Shown here: positions 24,640-33,162 of the stretch, piece by piece
Layout: each line of letters opens with the position of its first letter
Numbering within the stretch: the first letter of the stretch is position 1
Assembly (NCBI RefSeq): GCF_000317535.1
Contig: NC_019744.1
Span: 90,333 to 154,332 of the forward strand
Length of the DNA stretch: 64,000 nucleotides
Direction of reading: 5' to 3'
DNA from: Cylindrospermum stagnale PCC 7417
Lineage (GTDB): Bacteria; Cyanobacteriota; Cyanobacteriia; Cyanobacteriales; Nostocaceae
Made by a program: the position numbers and the translations under genes
The notes under the pieces: model-generated
Database searches by the model: none
What the model saw: only the letters and a program-made list of their open reading frames with translations
What the model was told of the DNA's origin: nothing

Positions 24640-26310
24640 ATGGCCGCATATTTTTTTGACAAATTGCCAAAATTAATTACAGCAGGAGAACCTGTCATCA
24701 TTTGTGAATCTCCTGTACAGGAAAGATATCGAATGCTCCGATATCTTTGCCAGTATTGCTCAAAAATGGGCATTAAGTGCTACCTATGGAATTTGGGACA
24801 AGAGATAATTAAGAAGGTTGAATACGTTAATAATGTACATCTAACTTTTGAAAGTTTTGATGAATTTACTCCCACACCAGTAGAAGAATTAAAAGACCAA
24901 TTTAGAATTTTGAAATTTTGGGAATCTTTTGACGCAGCAGGTATATTAATTATTGAGAATTTGTACCCTTGGATTAGTGCCAATGTACCGCAAGAAACCC
25001 AATTTTTCCTGGTATCTGAGTGGGTCAAGTCTAATTTGCTCAATCTTTCGTTTTCTCAACCTGCTATTGGTAAAATTAAGTGTGCTATTATTTTAGGTTC
25101 TCAAGCTAACTTACACCCAGAACTTGCTGCTCAAATTCCTCTACTTACTCAAGAATTGCCTGATACTTCAGAAATTATCATGGCTATTAGTGAAGAAGCA
25201 GAGGGAATTTTATCACCAACATTGACCGAGATGGACAAAATTACTATTGTCCGTAGCGGGATTGGGTTATATATTTCAGACTTTATCAAAGGGCTAAAAT
25301 CAATTAATTTTCAGGACGAAACTAGCGCAGAAGCAATAGCTAAACAATTACTCCAATATAAAATTAATTTGCTCAATAGACTTTATGCAATTGAGTTTAT
25401 TCCTACTCCCCAAGTTCCCTTGGGAGGATTGGATTTGATGCAGGAGGCTTTTAAGAAATTTAAAAGATTGTTCAGTCCCCTTGCTAAAGCCTACAAACTC
25501 AGAGTTCCTAAAGGCGTTATGCTGGTAGGCCCCCCAGGTACTGGTAAATCACACTCTGCTAAAGTATGCTCCCAAATTTTGGGTGTTCCGCTTATTTTAG
25601 TAGATTGGGGAAACTTGAGAAGCTATGGTAATGAAGCAGAAAGAAGACTAAAACAATTACTAAAATTAGTAGACTGTCTGAATGAAGTTGTCATTTATTT
25701 TGATGACTTTGATAAAGGATTTGCTGGAGATGATGATATAGCTAGAAGGTTAGCAGGACAGTTACTCACCTGGATGCAAGAACGCACCAGTGATGTAATT
25801 GTAATTGCCAGTGTAAATCGTTTAGAATGGCTACCACCAGAATTAACTAGGGCAGGGAGATTTGACTACATTTACAAAGTAGACCTGCCCAATTATGGAG
25901 AAAGACACGGTATTTTCAAGCTGCATTGTGCTAGATTTGATGATAGATTTAGTGGTGATGTTTCTGGTAGCATTGACCCTTACAGTCAAGAGGAATGGCG
26001 ACGATTGCTTAAAGAAACTAATCGCTGTGTAGGTGCTGAAATCCAAACTATTGTTGAGAGGGCTGCGGCTACTACTTTCTGTCAAATGTTTCCAGAAGAT
26101 ATGCCTGTGCCTACCAATGATAAACTACCACCATTGGAGATTTCAGTTTCCGCCCTTTTAGCCGAACGTCAGCAAATCAATCCATTAGCTATTAGAGAAG
26201 CAGATAAGGTGGAAAGTATGAGGAATAAAGCTGAACTTCAGGGTTTGCCATCTTCGACCGTAGATTCATCTGAGTACGCAATTGGTAATATAGATATATT
26301 TGGTGAATAA
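24640..26310 (+). CDS. AAA+ ATPase, Ycf46-like
   Basis: Residues 265-480 are a classical AAA+ module: GGLDLMQEAFKKFKRLF linker, Walker A GPPGTGKS (297-304), Walker B VVIYFDDFDKGF (the usual DE is DD), sensor-1 IASVNR and arginine finger RAGRFD. The N-terminal 250 residues have the layout of Ycf46 proteins, with a degenerate nucleotide-binding half. Ycf46-like ATPases are widespread in cyanobacteria, with a role in photosynthetic regulation proposed for the chromosomal form. Here it is followed after 26 bases by a nuclease-like gene, which suggests a different, possibly defensive, job. ATG 24640 chosen over TTG 24601. Confidence 0.85.
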   Translation: MAAYFFDKLPKLITAGEPVIICESPVQERYRMLRYLCQYCSKMGIKCYLWNLGQEIIKKVEYVNNVHLTFESFDEFTPTPVEELKDQFRILKFWESFDAAGILIIENLYPWISANVPQETQFFLVSEWVKSNLLNLSFSQPAIGKIKCAIILGSQANLHPELAAQIPLLTQELPDTSEIIMAISEEAEGILSPTLTEMDKITIVRSGIGLYISDFIKGLKSINFQDETSAEAIAKQLLQYKINLLNRLYAIEFIPTPQVPLGGLDLMQEAFKKFKRLFSPLAKAYKLRVPKGVMLVGPPGTGKSHSAKVCSQILGVPLILVDWGNLRSYGNEAERRLKQLLKLVDCLNEVVIYFDDFDKGFAGDDDIARRLAGQLLTWMQERTSDVIVIASVNRLEWLPPELTRAGRFDYIYKVDLPNYGERHGIFKLHCARFDDRFSGDVSGSIDPYSQEEWRRLLKETNRCVGAEIQTIVERAAATTFCQMFPEDMPVPTNDKLPPLEISVSALLAERQQINPLAIREADKVESMRNKAELQGLPSSTVDSSEYAIGNIDIFGE

Positions 26311-26336
26311 AGTTATTAATTGGGAAATAAATTTTT

Positions 26337-26972
26337 ATGGTTCAAACAATACAGGCTAAAGACGTCACTTTACTGGAATTAGAGACAGAATTTGGACTCC
26401 AATTGGTTGAGGATGAGCCATTTTTTACAGAGTGGTTTGTTGACTTGCAAGAAATTACAGAATTAGAAAAACAACAACTTGACAGAGTTAAGGCCAGTTA
26501 TGCCAATTTGCTTAAGTACCCACCTCTGCTCGAAAATACTGTCAAGATGGTGGTGTTGTCTCCCTTATTGGATTTAGCTGACTTTTATCTATCTCCATTT
26601 CATGTTAAATCAGAAAAATCTGTAGAAATTACCGCAGAGGATGCTGGTGTAACAGTTAAAGGACAGATTGATGTCTTAGTTTTGTTTGAACAACTAGTAG
26701 TAGTAGTCATAGAATCCAAACAAGCAGCTTTTTCTGTGGAAGTAGGTAAAGCGCAGCTTCTTGCTTATATGCTGGCAATTTCTGAAGCTGATAAACCGAT
26801 ATACGGACTAATCACCAATGGCGGTAGTTTCATCTTCGTGAAGTTGATTAAAGAGAAAACACCAAAGTATGCGTTTTCTCGCTTGTTCTATATTTTCAAT
26901 CCAGGGAATGAGTTGTATACGGTTTTGGCTGTGTTGAAAAGCTTAGGTAAACTAGCAAGAAATCGCACTTAG
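26337..26972 (+). CDS. HsdR_N-like nuclease domain protein
   Basis: Residues 90-150 (VTVKGQIDVLVLFEQLVVVV, IESKQAAFSVEVGKAQLLAY) match the PD-(D/E)xK nuclease core of type I restriction HsdR N-terminal domains: Asp in QIDVLV and E-S-K in VIESK, then the conserved Gln in the AQLLAYM helix. The remainder (YGLITNGGSFIFVKL) completes that fold. No motor domain is present; the AAA+ protein encoded 26 bases upstream may supply ATPase activity. Co-occurrence of such a nuclease with a Ycf46-like ATPase suggests a functional pair. Confidence 0.8.
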   Translation: MVQTIQAKDVTLLELETEFGLQLVEDEPFFTEWFVDLQEITELEKQQLDRVKASYANLLKYPPLLENTVKMVVLSPLLDLADFYLSPFHVKSEKSVEITAEDAGVTVKGQIDVLVLFEQLVVVVIESKQAAFSVEVGKAQLLAYMLAISEADKPIYGLITNGGSFIFVKLIKEKTPKYAFSRLFYIFNPGNELYTVLAVLKSLGKLARNRT

Positions 26973-27099
26973 TCAATGTGTTAAAAAAAACTTTCTGCCC
27001 GTTGCTCACAAGCACCTGAAAGAATTGATGTTGGGCAAGATTTTTTAGGATAGAGCGATCGCTATGCGGGTGCTGTTGCCCATCGCGGGAGCGGGTGCT
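26973..27099. repeat. Short dispersed repeats between genes
   Basis: Bases 27052-27110 consist of GCGATCGC- and CATCGC-type units. No gene. Confidence 0.4.
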
Positions 27100-27304
27100 A
27101 TGCGCCATCGCACTTCGCACCGCTGATGCTGTAATCTCTGTGTAAACTACTCGTTTTGGTTCTCTTAAACCCAACGTTTCTCTGAGATGCCATGCATTCG
27201 CGTAGCGTGCCGGAGGCATTTGTTTCTCCTTCCCAATCTGGGTCTGTTGCTAAAACAACTTCATTGTCAGGGTCGATAACGTAGCGCAAATAGCAAGTAA
27301 TCAT
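27100..27304 (-). pseudogene. DNA topoisomerase I TOPRIM fragment
   Basis: On the minus strand one frame reads CYLRYVIDPDNEVVLATDPDW followed by EGET, the TOPRIM motif of TopA (normally ATDPDREGE). The continuation AWHLRETLGLREPKRVVYTE, ITASAVRSAM, is in another frame after a short GC-rich insertion (CCGGCACGCTACGCGAATGC) typical of dispersed repeats. Only about 65 codons of a roughly 900-codon gene remain. It is a fragment left by rearrangement and not a working enzyme. Confidence 0.75.
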
Positions 27305-27315
27305 ATCAATCTGCT

Positions 27316-27825
27316 TTAAGGACTTTTTGATCCATCAGTCACCTCTCCTAGTTTCTTCTCCCAGAATAATGCCTTGCCCATCTGGGGATTTAGCTCATAG
27401 CCACTGAATCCGCACGCCTTGTATGCTGACTGGGCAACATGGTTTCCTTCCAGTACCTCTAGCGTGAGTTTGCAGCAGCCCAAATCGAACGCGATCTCCT
27501 CCGCTTTCTGTAGCATCAGTTTGGACAAGCCTCTACCACGGTAGGGTAAAGCAACGATGACATCGTGAATATTAAGTAATGGCTTGCACGCGAACGTAGA
27601 GAATCCTTCTAAGCAGACAACAAGCCCTGCGGGTTCGGCATCGACAAGCGCAAGAATGACATGAGCCGCAAATCTCTTTGCAAGCTCTGCTGAGAGATTT
27701 GCTTTAACGTAGTCGGACAGACCTTTACCACCGCCCATCGGGTCGAGCGCATACTCATCCATTAATTGAACCATAGCATCCGCATGAGCAGGTATACTAA
27801 GGTCTGCTTCAACAATTTCAATCAT
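27316..27825 (-). CDS. GNAT-family N-acetyltransferase
   Basis: The acetyl-CoA binding motif A is clear: LNIHDVIVALPYRGRGLSKLMLQKAEE (the RGRGL loop near residue 97), followed by CKLTLEVLEGNHVAQSAYKACGF typical of the GNAT C-terminal half. It transfers an acetyl group to an amine of unknown nature. It has the right length (169 residues). It stands alone and could be a captured cassette-type gene, although I could not identify a convincing attC site. Confidence 0.9.
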   Translation of the reverse strand: MIEIVEADLSIPAHADAMVQLMDEYALDPMGGGKGLSDYVKANLSAELAKRFAAHVILALVDAEPAGLVVCLEGFSTFACKPLLNIHDVIVALPYRGRGLSKLMLQKAEEIAFDLGCCKLTLEVLEGNHVAQSAYKACGFSGYELNPQMGKALFWEKKLGEVTDGSKSP

Positions 27826-28218
27826 CTATTAATTCTTGATTCTTCAAATGTTGGCATAACGTTCCTGGTCAGTGGCTGCCGACAACCCTAGTTTTGGATA
27901 GTTTATTTGAATTAAAAAAACTAATTCCGATCCTGGAAAGATACTAGCAGGAAAGAGAGTAAATGAATTCCTTGCTCAGAAAAACATTTTTTTAAGTAGG
28001 GGCAGATATAGCGGCTCCCACCCTAAGCATTGAGCTTTGGCGGTGTCCAGTTAGTTGCCCCATCACCAAGATATCTATCTCGTCCGCTGCAACACGGTTG
28101 TTGTGCCGCTGGCAATGACTACGCTACTGTATTTAGTAGATATGTACTATAATTCTACTTTTATTGCTTTCAAAGTACAACTTTGTGATGACTACACTTG
28201 GCATCAATTTAGCGAATA
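27826..28218. other. Gene-free stretch before recD2
   Basis: No convincing frame. The upstream part contains GCATAACGTTCCTGG just before the acetyltransferase start, reminiscent of one arm of an integron attC, but a partner arm was not found. A TATAAT-like box (about 28147-28152) lies roughly 70 bases before the helicase start and could be its promoter. Confidence 0.35.
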
Positions 28219-30468
28219 ATGTCCACTTTACCAAAACCAAACCCTGCTCCCCAACAAATTAATACTTCTGTTCCCCAAGAAACAATTACGGGAGTAGTAG
28301 AACGGCTAACTTTCTACTCAGAGGAGTCAGGCTACACAGTGGCACGGTTAACTCGCTCTAGTGCCAAGGATTTAACAACCATTGTTGGCAGTTTTGCTAA
28401 TATTCAGCCCGGACAAACACTACAGCTAACAGGCTTTTGGCGTGAACATCCCCAATATGGACCGCAATTTCAAGTAATCAATTATAAAGAAACCAAACCA
28501 GCTACACTTACAGGGATTGAAAAGTATTTGGGCAGTGGATTAATTAAAGGTGTCGGTCCAGTTACAGCAAAGCGGATTGTTGCCCATTTTGGAGTAGACA
28601 CCCTGGAAATCATTGAAAATCAGATTGACCGTTTAATTGAAGTTAACGGTATAGCTAAAAAACGTATCAAGTTGATAAAAAATGCCTGGGAAACCCAAAA
28701 GGCCATTAAAGAGGTGATGGTGTTTTTACAAGGGCATGGCGTTTCTACTATTTATGCAGTCAAGATTTATAAACAGTATGGGGATAAAGCGATCGCTATA
28801 GTCACTAACAATCCCTACCAATTAGCTACTGACATCTATGGTATAGGGTTTCTCACTGCTGATAAGATTGCTAGAAATCTGGGAGTTGCACCTGATTCTC
28901 AGTTTAGATATTGTGCCGGACTTGTTCATGCTTTGAGTGAAGCCGCAGAAGATGGTCATTGCTACTTACCCCAACCAGAACTAATTGACTCGGTAATTAA
29001 ACTGCTAACAACAGATACTCATCAGCCAACAGAAGAGGCGATCGCTCAAACTATCAAGGACATGGCTTTGAAAGATGAGTTAATCAGAGAACGGGATAGT
29101 GATATATTACTTTGCTACAAGCCTACTTATTTTCACACCGAGCAAAACCTAGCGCAACTGATACATCAGCGTTTGAGTCAGCCTATCATTACTGATATTC
29201 CCCGCGTTCGTGCCTGGATGGAGAGATTTACTGCTAGTCAGAAAATTGAACTTTCACCACAACAACAGCAAGCTGTGGAGATGGCTGCTTATTCCCCCAT
29301 CATGATTCTTACAGGGGGTCCAGGAGTAGGCAAAACTTTCACTACCCATACAGTAGTCAGTTTATGGAAGGCAATGGGTAAATCTATTGCTTTAGCTGCA
29401 CCAACTGGACGAGCCGCACAGCGTTTGGCTGAAATGACTGGTTTGGAAGCAAAAACTATACATCGTTTATTAGAATTTGACCCCAGGACAAGGGGTTTTA
29501 AATCCGACAACGACAACCCTTTACCTCAAACAGCAATTATTGTTGATGAAGCCAGTATGTTAGATTTATTTTTAGCATACTCCTTAGTCAAAGCAGTTTC
29601 AGACGGCGCACAACTTTTATTAGTGGGAGATATTGACCAGTTACCGTCAGTGGGACCAGGTAGTGTACTTGCTGATTTGATAAATTCTGGCAAAGTGCCA
29701 GTGGTGCGACTAACTCAGGTATTTCGTCAAGCTCAACAAAGTGCAATTATTACTGCTGCCCACGAAATCAACCGGGGTCAGTATCCCACAATTGAACGAA
29801 TCAACGATAACCCTGTTTCTGACTGTTTATGGCATGGCGGGGGATTTCAGCCAGAACACGGGGTACAGACGATTTGTGAATTAATTACAGACTTGATTCC
29901 AAAATTAGGATTTAACCCCGCTACGGATGTGCAAGTGCTTTGCCCCATGACACGGGGGTTAGTAGGTACTCGCAACCTGAATACAGTATTGCAGGAACTG
30001 ATTAATCCTAAAAGTCCCGATCAGGTAGAAATTACCAGGGGTGGGATGACATTGCGGGTAGGTGACAGAGTAATTCAGCAGACTAACGATTACCAACGGG
30101 AAGTGTTTAATGGTGATTTGGGAATCATCACAGATATTGATACCATTGAACAAGAAGTAAATGTGCAGTATGGGGAACGTTCTGTAGTTTATGATTATGC
30201 CGACTTGAATGAAATTACTCTCGCTTGGAGCGTTTCTATACATAAATCACAAGGTTCAGAATATCCGGTGGTGATTTTACCTTTGTATATGCAACACTAT
30301 ATGATGCTTAGTCGTAATCTGCTTTATACAGGTTTGACTCGTGCTAAAAAGTTAGCAATTGTGATTGGTGCAAAAAAAGCAATATCCTTGGCTGTGCGCT
30401 CTACTGAGGATGTTCAACGATATACACGCTTACAACAAAGATTGATATCATTGTGTGAATTTGGTTAA
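28219..30468 (+). CDS. recD2: RecD2-type ATP-dependent 5'-3' DNA helicase
   Basis: SF1B helicase with the RecD2 domain order: N-terminal OB-like region (ITGVVERLTFYSEESGYTVA), a tandem helix-hairpin-helix region (GVGPVTAKRIVAHFG, and VNGIAKKRIKLIKNAW), then motor domains: Walker A GGPGVGKT (366-373), motif Ia APTGRAAQRL, Walker B IIVDEASMLD, motif III LLLVGDIDQLPSVGPG, and motif VI WSVSIHKSQGSEYPVV with YTGLTRAKK. Length 749 is normal. RecD2 unwinds DNA during repair and is often carried on large mobile elements. It precedes two small genes with moderate gaps. Confidence 0.96.
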   Translation: MSTLPKPNPAPQQINTSVPQETITGVVERLTFYSEESGYTVARLTRSSAKDLTTIVGSFANIQPGQTLQLTGFWREHPQYGPQFQVINYKETKPATLTGIEKYLGSGLIKGVGPVTAKRIVAHFGVDTLEIIENQIDRLIEVNGIAKKRIKLIKNAWETQKAIKEVMVFLQGHGVSTIYAVKIYKQYGDKAIAIVTNNPYQLATDIYGIGFLTADKIARNLGVAPDSQFRYCAGLVHALSEAAEDGHCYLPQPELIDSVIKLLTTDTHQPTEEAIAQTIKDMALKDELIRERDSDILLCYKPTYFHTEQNLAQLIHQRLSQPIITDIPRVRAWMERFTASQKIELSPQQQQAVEMAAYSPIMILTGGPGVGKTFTTHTVVSLWKAMGKSIALAAPTGRAAQRLAEMTGLEAKTIHRLLEFDPRTRGFKSDNDNPLPQTAIIVDEASMLDLFLAYSLVKAVSDGAQLLLVGDIDQLPSVGPGSVLADLINSGKVPVVRLTQVFRQAQQSAIITAAHEINRGQYPTIERINDNPVSDCLWHGGGFQPEHGVQTICELITDLIPKLGFNPATDVQVLCPMTRGLVGTRNLNTVLQELINPKSPDQVEITRGGMTLRVGDRVIQQTNDYQREVFNGDLGIITDIDTIEQEVNVQYGERSVVYDYADLNEITLAWSVSIHKSQGSEYPVVILPLYMQHYMMLSRNLLYTGLTRAKKLAIVIGAKKAISLAVRSTEDVQRYTRLQQRLISLCEFG

Positions 30469-30616
30469 ACTGCGTTAAAACTGAACGCCTGCTTTTGGTG
30501 ATAATCAAGAACCGTCTTCTAACTATACATAGATGTAATACAATTCTTTATCAGCCTTTTTTCCTAAAGGTTTTGGCATTCGTTATCAATATTGTTAAAA
30601 TCAGGAGTATAAAATA

Positions 30617-30937
30617 ATGCAATTTACTGGAACTTGGCATATTTATGAAATGTCGAATTGGGATGAAGAATATTTCAATATGGAAGTTCAAGCGTATATC
30701 GAAATTGATGAAAAAGGGAATGGTGAGTTTCAATTTGGCTTAGTTTTTGGAGCTATTGATGGCAATCTTATTAAAGATGGCAATGCTAACAAATTAGAAT
30801 TTACTTGGGATGGCAGTGATGAATGTGATGAGGCTTCTGGTAGTGGTTGGTTGAAATTACAAGATAAAAATACCCTGACAGGAAATATAAAATTTCATCA
30901 AGGAGATAGTTCTACATTGTTAGCCAAACGTGCTTGA
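30617..30937 (+). CDS. Unrecognised 106-residue protein
   Basis: Reads as a compact beta-rich protein (MQFTGTWHIYEMSNWDEEYF, EIDEKGNGEFQFGLVFGAID, and WDGSDECDEASGSGWLKLQD), acidic, with no signal peptide. The alternation of short strands with G/D turns resembles a lipocalin-like or OB-like barrel, but I cannot assign it. A GGAGT ribosome site precedes the ATG. It is 21 bases upstream of the next small gene, with which it is probably co-transcribed. Confidence 0.65.
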   Translation: MQFTGTWHIYEMSNWDEEYFNMEVQAYIEIDEKGNGEFQFGLVFGAIDGNLIKDGNANKLEFTWDGSDECDEASGSGWLKLQDKNTLTGNIKFHQGDSSTLLAKRA

Positions 30938-30958
30938 TTATCTAAATAACCGTAGATT

Positions 30959-31357
30959 ATGAATGAATTTGAAAAACAATTAGCCGAAATCAAAAAGTAT
31001 AATCAGCCAATATTAGATGGTTTTCAAGCATGGTCAAAGAAGTCTAATCTTTCAGCTAAAACGATAAAGCAGCATATCACCAATATTGAGTTTTTTGCAG
31101 AATATCTTGTTTACTATGAACCATTGCAAAAACTTAATGAAGCGGATGAACAAGATGTTTCGTCATTTTTAATGGATTGGTATCCTCATAAAGCAATGTG
31201 GGCATCTGAAAGTAGCACCAAATCTTACATGAGTTCTTTCAAAAAATTCTTCTCCTACATGGTTGAAACTGAGCAAATTAGTCCTGATATAGCACTTGAA
31301 GTAAAAGATACCCTCAAAGAATATAAAGACGACTTTCTTGATGCTGTTAGTGAGTAA
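30959..31357 (+). CDS. Stand-alone integrase core-binding (SAM-like) domain protein
   Basis: The 132 residues follow the N-terminal core-binding domain of tyrosine recombinases: AWSKKSNLSAKTIKQHITNI, EFFAEYLVYYEPLQKLNEAD and STKSYMSSFKKFFSYMVETE. The catalytic domain is absent and downstream DNA (31405-31968) does not encode one, so this is a domain-only protein. The pairing with a small beta-rich protein upstream may be functional. It could be a DNA-binding accessory protein or the relic of an integrase. Confidence 0.7.
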   Translation: MNEFEKQLAEIKKYNQPILDGFQAWSKKSNLSAKTIKQHITNIEFFAEYLVYYEPLQKLNEADEQDVSSFLMDWYPHKAMWASESSTKSYMSSFKKFFSYMVETEQISPDIALEVKDTLKEYKDDFLDAVSE

Positions 31358-31372
31358 AAACTATGAGGAACG

Positions 31373-31404
31373 AAACCCAACAAAGTCTCGGAAATGTTGG
31401 GTTT
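31373..31404. terminator. Hairpin after the core-binding-domain gene
   Basis: AAACCCAACA and TGTTGGGTTT form ten perfect pairs 15 bases downstream of the stop codon. This GTTGGGTT palindrome is a frequent cyanobacterial repeat found behind genes; it lacks a long T-run, so termination is plausible only. Confidence 0.5.
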
Positions 31405-31968
31405 CACCACCTTCAACCCAACCTACAAAAATGCTGAACACCAAGCGTATTGAGGTAAAGGTAGCTACCGCAATATAGAAGCTGCATTACAAGACTTAGA
31501 GAAAAACATCAAAGCATATTTTGAAGATAGGGGAATTTAAACGATAATAATGAGGGAATGGGGCGATAGCTGTAGGAATGGCTGCAAATTTTGTGTTTTT
31601 ACCCCCGTGAGGGGAAGAGGTTATGGAAAGAGTTACCTTTTGGAAGTTTTACTGAGCAGGGGTTTTAAATACCCATGATTTTTTTTTAATAAATTGATAG
31701 CTAAAAAGCTTATACAGTAATAATTTCAGCCTATCTTGTCCGAAGTAACCAGCAATAACAATCTTGAAAATAAGTCAAAATTCATACTAATATCTCTTAT
31801 ATCAATTGATAGATGTTGTCATAAGTTTTATACCAATGTTTTAGAAATAAGTGTTGAAAAAAAGAAGAGACCATTTTATATCTGCAATTACGAAATTTGA
31901 TAGCTGACTGGGGGAAGCAGGATAGTAGAAAATGATGCTTATTCGTAAGTAGTTATAAAGATTGAGAC
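31405..31968. other. Gap with a short gene relic
   Basis: 31432-31541 encodes, with one in-frame stop, AEHQAY*, then GKGSYRNIEAALQDLEKNIK and AYFEDRGI before a natural stop: the tail of a decayed small gene. The rest up to 31968 is AT-rich. It must hold the promoter of the secretion cluster, but no box stands out. Confidence 0.45.
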
Positions 31969-32580
31969 ATGAGAGCACACAATAATCCCGATTGCAGGAA
32001 TTACCAAATTCCCAAACAACACGCAATTGAATTTTATCCAATGGTATCTCAGAGTCGCCCAGTTGATAAAAAAATTGAACTTTTTTTATTGGTAGCAGCA
32101 GCAACAGCATTAGTCTTGGCAAATATATCCATTAATCACCTGTTGATGTCTGTATTAATCTTGCTGACTGCCATCATCGCAGCATTTCCCAAATTAGCAA
32201 ATAAGTTGCTCACTAAATTTGAAAAATTGCAACGCCATTGGGGAATCAACTGTTATAGCATTTTAGTTAGTATCATCTGTATGATTTTCACTTTTGATTT
32301 CACAACAGTACCAGCTAACGCCCAATTTTTTAATAGCGCGCAAACATGGATGACAGGAGCTTTTGCAGGCATTCCTGCTGATGCTGTCACACTATTTTTT
32401 AATGTCCTCAGAGCATTGTTTCTGCTGTATCTTGGTATTGCCCTAGTGAGAATTGTCAATGCTGCCAGAAATGATGAAGATTGGCAGAATTTAGCCAGAA
32501 CTCCTCTGATCATTAGCGTTACTATTGTAGTTGGCGATATCCTCACAGGATTGATTACTGGTAATGGTAATGCGGGCTAG
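31969..32580 (+). CDS. VirB2/TrbC-like pilin precursor
   Basis: Four hydrophobic segments: IELFLLVAAATALVLANI and a neighbouring one at about residues 35-75, then an export-type segment (CYSILVSIICMIFTF) ending in VPANA|QFF, a good signal peptidase site near residue 117, and two membrane helices of the mature part (LFFNVLRALFLLYLGIALV, PLIISVTIVVGDILTGLITG). A small two-helix protein after cleavage is the hallmark of VirB2 pilins. As first gene of the cluster before VirB3- and VirB4-like genes the position fits. The long N-terminal extension is unusual; ATG 32041 is an alternative start. Confidence 0.7.
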   Translation: MRAHNNPDCRNYQIPKQHAIEFYPMVSQSRPVDKKIELFLLVAAATALVLANISINHLLMSVLILLTAIIAAFPKLANKLLTKFEKLQRHWGINCYSILVSIICMIFTFDFTTVPANAQFFNSAQTWMTGAFAGIPADAVTLFFNVLRALFLLYLGIALVRIVNAARNDEDWQNLARTPLIISVTIVVGDILTGLITGNGNAG

Positions 32581-32800
32581 ATCAGAAAAAAATAGGGAAA
32601 GTTTAACCCTATTTTAAAAAAGCAGAATGGTTTTTTTAGATTCATAACAGGCGCTCGTCCCTAAATAGCTTCCATTACTTTTGGATAAATTAACTATTTT
32701 TCGACGTTACAGCAGACATAAATTTAAGCTTTTCTCCCATGCTGATAAAAGAAGTTTAGGCTAAATTTGCACCTTCAAAAACCTCAACCAGCTAACAGAG

Positions 32801-33151
32801 ATGATGAAGCGCAGAGAATTTAGAACAGTTAATCGAGTTTTGGGAGAACAGCCGAGAATTGGCCCATTTCCAGCAGATCAAGTTTTTCCTTGGACAGGTA
32901 TTGCCCTGACTGCATACTTGATCTGCAAACAAAGTCTTCAAGCTTCTTGGTTAGTGACTGGGTTAGTTATTGCTTGGGGATGGGGAACTTGGTGGACTCT
33001 TACCAGTAATAAAACCTGGTTATCAAAGTTTGTCACAGTACCCAGAGTTACCAGAGGGTATAAACGCTTTTACTCCCTGATTCAACAAACAGAAATACTA
33101 ACATCAACTCAAAGAAAGATGTCCAAAGTTAGGAAAAATCACATTATTTGA
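32801..33151 (+). CDS. VirB3-like membrane protein
   Basis: A 116-residue protein with two adjacent hydrophobic segments (VFPWTGIALTAYLICKQSL, SWLVTGLVIAWGWGTWWTL) and a basic C-terminus (VTRGYKRFYSLIQ). Size, topology and its place directly before the VirB4 ATPase gene match VirB3. VirB3 proteins sit in the inner membrane and dock to VirB4. Its stop overlaps the first possible start of the ATPase gene. Sequence alone would not identify it; the context carries the call. Confidence 0.65.
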   Translation: MMKRREFRTVNRVLGEQPRIGPFPADQVFPWTGIALTAYLICKQSLQASWLVTGLVIAWGWGTWWTLTSNKTWLSKFVTVPRVTRGYKRFYSLIQQTEILTSTQRKMSKVRKNHII

Positions 33152-33162
33152 GTAAAGAAATC

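Noticed and set aside
27826..28130. Integron attC site next to the GNAT gene
   Set aside because: One GCATAAC-type core is visible but I could not find the partner arm or a second cassette, so integron origin is not supported.
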